64,000 bases of DNA, from positions 39,659-103,658 of the forward strand of contig MEHQ01000040.1 of the NCBI GenBank assembly GCA_008828725.1, written 5' to 3'. A model generated the notes under the pieces. It saw nothing but the letters and a program-made list of their open reading frames with translations, was not told where the DNA came from and ran no database searches. This document shows, one piece after another, positions 57,403-64,000 of this stretch (the stretch's first letter is position 1; every line of letters starts with the position of its first letter). The DNA is from Saccharina japonica (Eukaryota > Sar > Phaeophyceae > Laminariales > Laminariaceae). The translations under genes were made by a program, and so were the position numbers.

Positions 57403-59183
57403 ATCGCGTATGATCGCGCGCACAGGGAGTACCAAATTGTAAGGACATCGCGCTCTTCGTTTTTCTTCGGTTCGCGACGGACACCATATTTTGCCACTGG
57501 AAAGGAGCTCTTCTATGTAAACACGCACAGCAGCACATGCAGCAAGTTATACTGCATGCATGCACAATAATACGTGGCGGCGGTACTCTCCTGGAGCTAA
57601 CACAGCATGTGGTATGTAAGTTCACGAATCCATGCAGAAGGGTAGACCAAGTGTAAATACTTAGTCTGGTAGCTTGTTTTTGGTTGTAACGCGTGTACAC
57701 ACGTAACAAGTATATTGAGAGCATTCAGTTGTTTGCTATTGGAATGACGCCACTCATGACACCCGAGCCTTGTTCCACCGTAAACGAACGCGATGGCGAA
57801 TGCGCGCCACATGTATGCTTATGCAAGGCTTACACCGGTCCTATCGCAACCCGAACGAACTTTCTCTCTACGCTCCCTGTTTGCCACTAAAAGGCAAACT
57901 TTGCTAGGCACTGATCCGCTGCTTCAAGTCCGTACTAACAGCGACGATGCGGCTTTCATAGTGTAGAGACACTGTGTTGTTTACTCAAAGGGTTCCAGGC
58001 CCGCTGCTGATCAGCTGTGAACGGAATCGGCGTTCTACTTCCCGTCGGGAAAAGCCCCGCCAACAGTCCCCCCTCTCACACTAATACTGCCAGCGTCACA
58101 GCCTTTTCTACCCACCCCGACCGTCGAATCACACACGCCCCCGCCTGCATCAACAACCCATGGCTTCGTCCGCCTCTTCTCTATGCCCAGCACAAGCAGA
58201 AACACACGGGACTGTGGAAACAAATTAGCTTCTTGTGACGCGTGGACTCTCAGGAATATAGTGGCTGCACTGAAGGCCAACCCGAAACTGGCCGGTCAGC
58301 ATTCACCATTTGCTTGGCCATCTGTTTGCAGCATCGGGTCAACGCGCTCTTCCGCCTCGGTTGGACAAGTGATCCTTGGGGTTGCTCCGTTGTCCGTAAT
58401 GCCGCTCGTCTTCGACCCTTGTGGACGAGGTTGTACACGTCGCTTTGAACCTCTGGCCGGCCGGTCAACAAATCTTGTTCAGGTCTTGCTGAAGCTTCAT
58501 ACGAACTCTCCGCAAACTCAAGCTTATTATTCTCCGCAGGAGCAGGACGGTTGGAAAGGGATGGTTTCCTGGCCGATCACCTGCAAACGGCGCGAACAAA
58601 CCCGCCGGCAAGGATGACGCATGGGATTATGATACGGGTTTTTCGTACTCGCTCACAACTCAGCACGACCGCTGCAATTGAAAGTGACACATAATGTGCG
58701 TACGTACAGGCTCGCAGTGCCTAGATGCATACAAAACTGGTGCAGACGTGACGTCACGATACGAAGTATCATACCAAGAGAATGGGGTGTCTGCCTGTTG
58801 GACAGGCATGAAAGCAGCACCTTATCGATAAACTGCTGTGCAACCGTCCATAGTTTACATTCCGCGCCGCGGTCTTATCGAGAAACTACTGTGCGGCCAT
58901 CCTCAGCCCTCACATTCGGCGCCGCGGTCTATTTGCGACGTTTGCTGCGTCGGCGTGCTCGTCCCAGCCACCGCACTCTTACAGTAGCATAAAGCACGGT
59001 TGCAATATCATAGATGTTTTACGTTGTCGAACCCATGCCACTGTGGCCTAGACATTCCGCGGGGCCCCTATTACTAGTCCGGCCAAAATCACGGTATTTG
59101 ATCTCGCGTTATAACCCAACGAGGGAAAATAATTTGGAATCACCAGGTCGTACCTTCTTAGAAATCGTCTTTCAGTAAAAACA

Positions 59184-59758
59184 AAATTACTTGCATGGAA
59201 GTGTGGAAATTGTTTTTCTTTAGTGGTTTTGTGTTGAATTCCAGAAACGTTTTTACTTCCAGGTGATTGGATTGGAAATAAATATAAAAATACTTCCAGA
59301 GAAGAATAACATGAAAGCGAGGGCAATAATTCACCCCCTGCTTCCAGTTGGTACACCGTCCCACCCAAAGTGGGCCCACCCCGATTACAACAGTGTGTAC
59401 AAATAATGAACCGGATATTATAAACTGTGTAGCGAGCAGCGCGAAACCACACTGGACCTGTCTAGTGGCCGCTGGCCCTCTTTAAACGGGAACTTGCACA
59501 GAACCATGGAAGTGTTTTTACTTCAATCGAGGTAAATACGGTTTACTTCCATGAAAGTTTCCACACGAGTCAATTTACTTCCATGGAAGTAAAACCAAAA
59601 TCATGGAAGTAAATTTACGCCCATACATTTTCCCACATAAAGGTCGATTTACTTCCATGAAAGTAAAAAACAAATCATGGGTGTAAGCTTTTACTTTCAT
59701 GGAGTGAACAAAACGACCATGGAAGTAATTATATATAGTTTCGTGGAAGTAAATGAAA
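59184..59758. repeat. Cluster of ACTTCC/GGAAGT palindromic words (copy 2)
   Basis: Counterpart of 25190-25765. More substitutions than average for the unit, several of them restoring or destroying ACTTCC half-sites. Confidence 0.6.
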
Positions 59759-60178
59759 AACACAAAAAATGTGGTAGACACGGAATACAGCTTACAAACC
59801 AGTTTGAACAAATGCAAAAAACAACACCGCACCCAAGCTTTCGACGACGGTGATTGCGCCCAGAGGAGGTTAAGATGTGCAAAAATAATGTGATCATCTC
59901 CAACCGACCCAACCGATAATACAGGTCGTGCTTGTGTACTGGAGTATGCTTGCACCCATTGATAATTGCGCATTGCGGTCGTGAGAGGGAGCCTTTGATA
60001 GTCATATCGATCAAGCTTTGTGTGGTGCCATAGGCACATACAACAACTAACTTCGAAGCAATAGGGACAAGCTCTTCCTCGCGAGCGACACCTCCAGCCC
60101 CCCGTCCCGTGTTTGAAAGTGACTACACAGGAGAATATATAGAGTAAGTCGATGGTATACCCATCTGCATGGAATTAT

Positions 60179-60359
60179 GCACAATGTGCCGAAAACCGCC
60201 TCACAAGCGGTTCTTGAAAGGGTCCTGCTCACTTCTCATGCGACTCGCCGAACACTTCACGGCGATTCGTTCTTGGTGCAAGGAATGTCTGCTTGGTCAG
60301 TGAAAACATTACTTTGTTGGGATGCAAGGCTCTATGGTCATGTGAATACGGCCAAGCGT
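60179..60359 (+). repeat. Dispersed repeat DR1 (copy 2)
   Basis: Counterpart of 26192-26372, with the terminal GACTACGGCC changed to GAATACGGCC. Confidence 0.7.
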
Positions 60360-60456
60360 GACCATGAGTACGTTTCGGAGGGAAATGCGTCCAATCTCAC
60401 CTTGATGGGGCAAAATTCAGCACCGGGTGCAGCTGGCTATAGTCTCTCATATTCGG

Positions 60457-60948
60457 CTTGAACTCGTCGAGGGCTCCACCTGAGATAAGTCGCTTTGGTA
60501 CGTTAGTAATTGAGACGGTGCACAAGATATGCGGAGAAAACGAAAAGCGGCAAGACGGTTTTGTTGACAACTGGCCACAGTGGTTCAGGCCGACAATCGC
60601 CTGTATCTCAATATGTACGCATGGAAAAATGTTCCAGGTCCAGCGCGCCTGAGGCCCGACCTGACGGTACTCGCTCACACGTGGTGTATTTTAAAGACAT
60701 ATTGTCTGCTGTAATTCAGGTAGGTTCTATTAGCTTGTGCAACTTACCTTCAGCAAAACGTGCCACCAGCTGGAGAGAAGTCTCTTGCCTCAAGACTTGC
60801 CAGTACACTCCAACGTATCGCCGTGCTTGCTATGAGAGAACGCGTGCGCAATTTCTCGTCGTGCGTGGACCCAACGTACGCCTACTACAACTTGCTGGCG
60901 TCACTGCGCCAATTTGAAGCTGCGGGCGACCAGAAGGGTGAAAAATAA
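60457..60948 (+). pseudogene. Decayed or short-intron gene of unknown function (copy 2)
   Basis: Counterpart of 26470-26961. The stop in the first stretch is absent (TGG where copy 1 has TGA), so that frame is open at 60458-60652. In the other stretches most changes are single-residue replacements (for example VIQANSLL to VVQADNRL), with the frame kept. Confidence 0.4.
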
Positions 60949-62312
60949 GCGATGTGGGATACGGACAAGTTCAACAGCTACACCTACCAGCCAATTTGAC
61001 ACGCATCGCGTTTGTTACGGTGTACACCGCTCAACCTTCAAGGAGGCCTCAAGGAACCATCCCTGTTCGCCATCTGCTCAGCCCTTAACTAACCTCACCT
61101 TGACGTGCTGGTATTCTTTCCGAAGGTCTACGTTTCTCGCGTAGCGTACTCTTTCCTTGAAACCCTAGTGGTTCATAATCGAGCCCCCGGCGGACACTAC
61201 GGCGTTTGATATATCATCCATCGCTGACCCAGGTAGACCACCTTGCTTTATGTCATGAAGCAGCATCGGACAGCGAAAAAGGCGTCAGGTAAACGTACTC
61301 TTACCTCCTATCTTGGTTTACTTGAGTAGCTGACATGGCAATACGATGACAGTTGTCCGGCAATACGAACAGAAGAAAACCGTTCATAGCAAACAGCAGC
61401 TGAGGCAGCTATTTTAAGACGCAGTTGACACACCTGCGTACTACTGCCTGTACAGCACCAACCACAGCTCTTGTATCTGCCACTGCTGCATCAAGTTCGC
61501 GTTGATACTGCTGTAATACCAGGTACTTACTGCAGTATAAAGTACCGCCTACGTACGTACGTACATGGTGTGACTGCAATATGTGCAGTAGAAAGCCGCA
61601 GACCGCAGCACCTGCTCTTGTAGCAGCCGCAGAAATCTGAATCAATGGACACCGTATAGCTCCCATTACAACAGCAGCGGTGTACCGGGGTCACCGCTGC
61701 TGTCTGCTGTCCCGTGCCGGTACATGACGTGATGGGTGTTGTCAACAATACGTATGTACTGCTTCGCTGTAGAACACCAACAACCGTAGCCAATGCAGCC
61801 AAGGCAAGCAACACAGCTCGTACTACCGGCAGCAGCAACCGTAGTGTTTCCTTCTACTGCTGCTGCTTCATGGGTTGCGTTGTTGTTGCCGTTCCTACTG
61901 CCTTGGCTGCAACACGCTGGTTACTGCTGTCTGTCTCTGAACGTCAGCACTGCTGCTGTAGTATGCGGCCCCACAAACGCACCCAGAACGTAGCGAAACG
62001 ACGAGTACGGGAAAACGACACCGGACCAGCCAATCAAACAAAGGTACTCGCGTAAACCCCACAGCCCAACTCACGCTGATGCAACATGTTGCGGGCCTTG
62101 CAGCTCCGTGGCCTTGCAGCTCCGTGTACAGCACACAACACGTACTCGCCCGTTCAGGCCAAGGTCGTGTTGTGGCGTGCTCAGGTGTGCTGCTGGTTGT
62201 CGAAGCAGGAGGTCGCCCTCACCACAAAAACGAGCTATTGGGAGCCCAACGGTACGGGTAGATTGAGCCCCAGCTTATGAGAGTCTAGGGGTGCGTGTAG
62301 AGGGAGATCAAG

Positions 62313-62795
62313 GTGTTTGAAATGCCGGGTGTTTGCGTGCGAAGAGCGATGCAATGGTCTTGCGGCGCGATGCAAAGCAAGTGCGGCGCGATGCAAAGCA
62401 AAATAACGTCTCCTGATTGGCCAGTGCAAAGCAAAAATGGGTTTCCATTCATTGGGTGCATTACGATGCAAAGCAAATGGAGCGATATGATTGGTCAATG
62501 CATAGCAGATCTGGCCCGGTGCATAGCAGACTCGCCAGGTGATTCGCCAACAAAACCCTCGCCCTGCCTTGGCCCTCCGCCCCCGCAATTCCCCGATATG
62601 ATAAGCCTTCCTTCCACTTTGCAGATCCACCAGCAGCGGATGGGGAACATGGACGGCAACACTGAGAGGGAATTAAGGGCCAAGGTAACGGCGAAAGGGG
62701 CTCAGCTCTCCGCCGGATCACGCGAGCCTGCGTCTGCGGCCGTCGCTGGTCTAAGCGAAGCAAGCGCAAGATTCGATCTCGCCAACCCTGTCTAG
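62313..62795 (+). CDS. Hypothetical 160-codon frame over segment X (copy 2)
   Basis: Open from a methionine near the GCGATGCAAAGC repeats through segment X to the same stop as in copy 1. In copy 1 one extra C near 28543 breaks it into two frames (28324-28554 and 28610-28807). The N-terminal half is made of repeat-derived sequence (SKCGAMQSK type) and is unlikely to be an evolved protein. The C-terminal part is more protein-like. No family is recognised. Confidence 0.25.
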   Translation: MFEMPGVCVRRAMQWSCGAMQSKCGAMQSKITSPDWPVQSKNGFPFIGCITMQSKWSDMIGQCIADLARCIADSPGDSPTKPSPCLGPPPPQFPDMISLPSTLQIHQQRMGNMDGNTERELRAKVTAKGAQLSAGSREPASAAVAGLSEASARFDLANPV

Positions 62796-63227
62796 ACAAC
62801 AATGTCTGTAGACGTCTGGGTGTTGAGGTTGGCGTTAGTTGGCTTTTGTGTTGACCCTGGTTTCAATGGGGCCAGTGCTTTCATGCGTGGGAATGCATAA
62901 AGCTTCGGTTCCCCAGGGAATGGGCGGGTGCGAATGGGTTCGTGGGCTGAGATGCCGCGACTAAATGGCATATGCAGCGGTATTGCAGATATGCAAGCAG
63001 TAGGCGTACTACTACTGCAGTATAAACTAAGAAAGGACATGTGACGATGATCATTGGGTTACACGTTCTTTGAGATGGCTTAAGAGGGGGAGGGCTGACT
63101 CCCAATTATTTTGTGCTTGTTGTATGAACTCCAGCAGTAGAGGCCCCTCTACAGTGCAGGTCGAGTGGTGCGGGCTGCCCGCTATGGTGCCGGCGAACCA
63201 GCTTTGCACAGGTACACACCTCTGACA

Positions 63228-63905
63228 GATCATCATCTAGATCATCTAGGTCATCTAGATCCTTTTTGGCCGATATGGACAAGTTGTGCATTATATCTAC
63301 ATCATACATATCCTACGCCGCAAAACGTGTACATATCATGCAGACCATACAGATCCCACCCAGGTAAACATGTGCAGGTTATACAGAGCATACATATCCC
63401 ACCCACGCAAATATGTGTGAAGAATCTACCGTAAATAATACAGATCCCACCTAGGCAACCACGTGTAAAATAGCTAGATCATACAGATCCTACCCAGCCA
63501 AATGTGTGCGTTATTTCTACATAATACATATCCCATCAGTGAACGATGATCTAGTCCCCGCAGATCCCACAGATCACTATCGGCAAACATGTGCAGATCA
63601 CGCAGATCATACAGATCCCACCCAGGCAAACATGTATGAAATATGTAGATCATACAGATCCCATCAGTGAAACATGACTTGGGTCCCGCATATCAGATAC
63701 AGTAGATACCATCAGTGTCTAGATCAGCAGATCCTACAGATCACGATCGAAAAACGTGTGCAGATCGTACAGATCCCACCCAGGATAAAAAATGTAAAAA
63801 ATCTACTGTAGATCATACAGATCCCATCCAGGCAAACATGTGTGTAAGAACTAGATCATGCAGATCCCATCCAGGAAAGCACAAATATGTCAGGAGACAT
63901 GTCAA
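63228..63905 (+). repeat. Minisatellite, unit about 43 bp (copy 2)
   Basis: Counterpart of 29240-29950, one unit shorter. A further partial version at 57010-57401 is cut by the N at 57402. Confidence 0.75.
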
Positions 63906-64000
63906 GCAAGGCAAAACATGCGCTGTCAAGGGTGTAGGGACGAAGTGTTCCACACTAAAACCTAGTAGTTTGGTGTCAAGTCACGGCATGTCAAGGCAAA

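Larger units (their letters stand above)
31727..64000 (+). repeat. Giant tandem repeat unit, copy 2 (cut by window end)
   Basis: Collinear with copy 1. The coordinate offset is 31726 at the start, about 33005 after the satellite, about 34302 after the 1281-bp insertion, about 33334 after the transposon block, about 34004 after the join at 57402, and 33945 at the window end. About 1.7 kb of the unit, matching copy 1 from about 30055 to 31726, is not reached. Confidence 0.95.

Overview
The window is eukaryotic nuclear DNA and looks like a repeat-rich accessory region. It has no bacterial gene density, operons or ribosome-binding sites, and no intact reading frame beyond about 240 codons. It does have satellites, fold-back elements, a tRNA-headed retroposon with an A tail, a hAT-type element and a TTAGGG-like tract. 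The lineage cannot be fixed from sequence. A protist or alga, perhaps a stramenopile such as a brown alga, is only a guess from overall texture. Base composition is near 50% GC.

The dominant structure is a giant direct tandem repeat. Bases 1-31726 are one unit. A second unit starts at 31727 with the same bases as position 1 and runs to the window end, where it is still unfinished. In quiet stretches the two units look about 99.5% identical by eye, for example roughly nine differences in 9000-10700 against 42010-43710. They differ by large events: two extra satellite units in copy 2 (about +1280 bp), a 1281-bp insertion in copy 2 (46860-48140), a remodelled transposon block (about 17.9-21.3 kb against 52.2-54.6 kb), and a roughly 1.07-kb segment that copy 2 carries twice (56335-57401 and again from about 62535). 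Single or multiple N bases lie at or inside three of these variable places (21295, 47908-47923, 57402), so part of the structure may reflect assembly joins.

Order within a unit (copy 1 coordinates): unassigned flank with CAG and CT tracts (1-1389); a dispersed repeat and a GGCAA-rich repeat (1388-1935); a satellite built as a higher-order repeat of inverted monomers (1940-6062); two fold-back elements (6748-7412); a decayed minus-strand gene (7602-8860); a candidate minus-strand exon (9829-10323); a decayed plus-strand gene (11922-12760); a palindrome and telomere-like cluster (13396-13575); a CGGTT-rich repeat (13985-14430); a long fold-back element (15399-15787); a SINE-like retroposon (16963-17320); a hAT-type element inserted in a second SINE copy (17797-19095); copy-specific rearranged sequence (19096-21295); decayed plus-strand genes (21377-22960 and 26470-26961); a cluster of ACTTCC palindromes (25190-25765); a 43-bp minisatellite (29240-29950); and small inverted-repeat elements (30123-30578).

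No gene product can be named. The coding-like stretches are interrupted by stops and frameshifts, mostly shared by both copies, so decay began before the duplication. The most unusual signal is a set of very short TA-core-TA motifs that are strongly over-represented. Several of them are precise presence/absence differences between the copies, with a single TA at the empty site.
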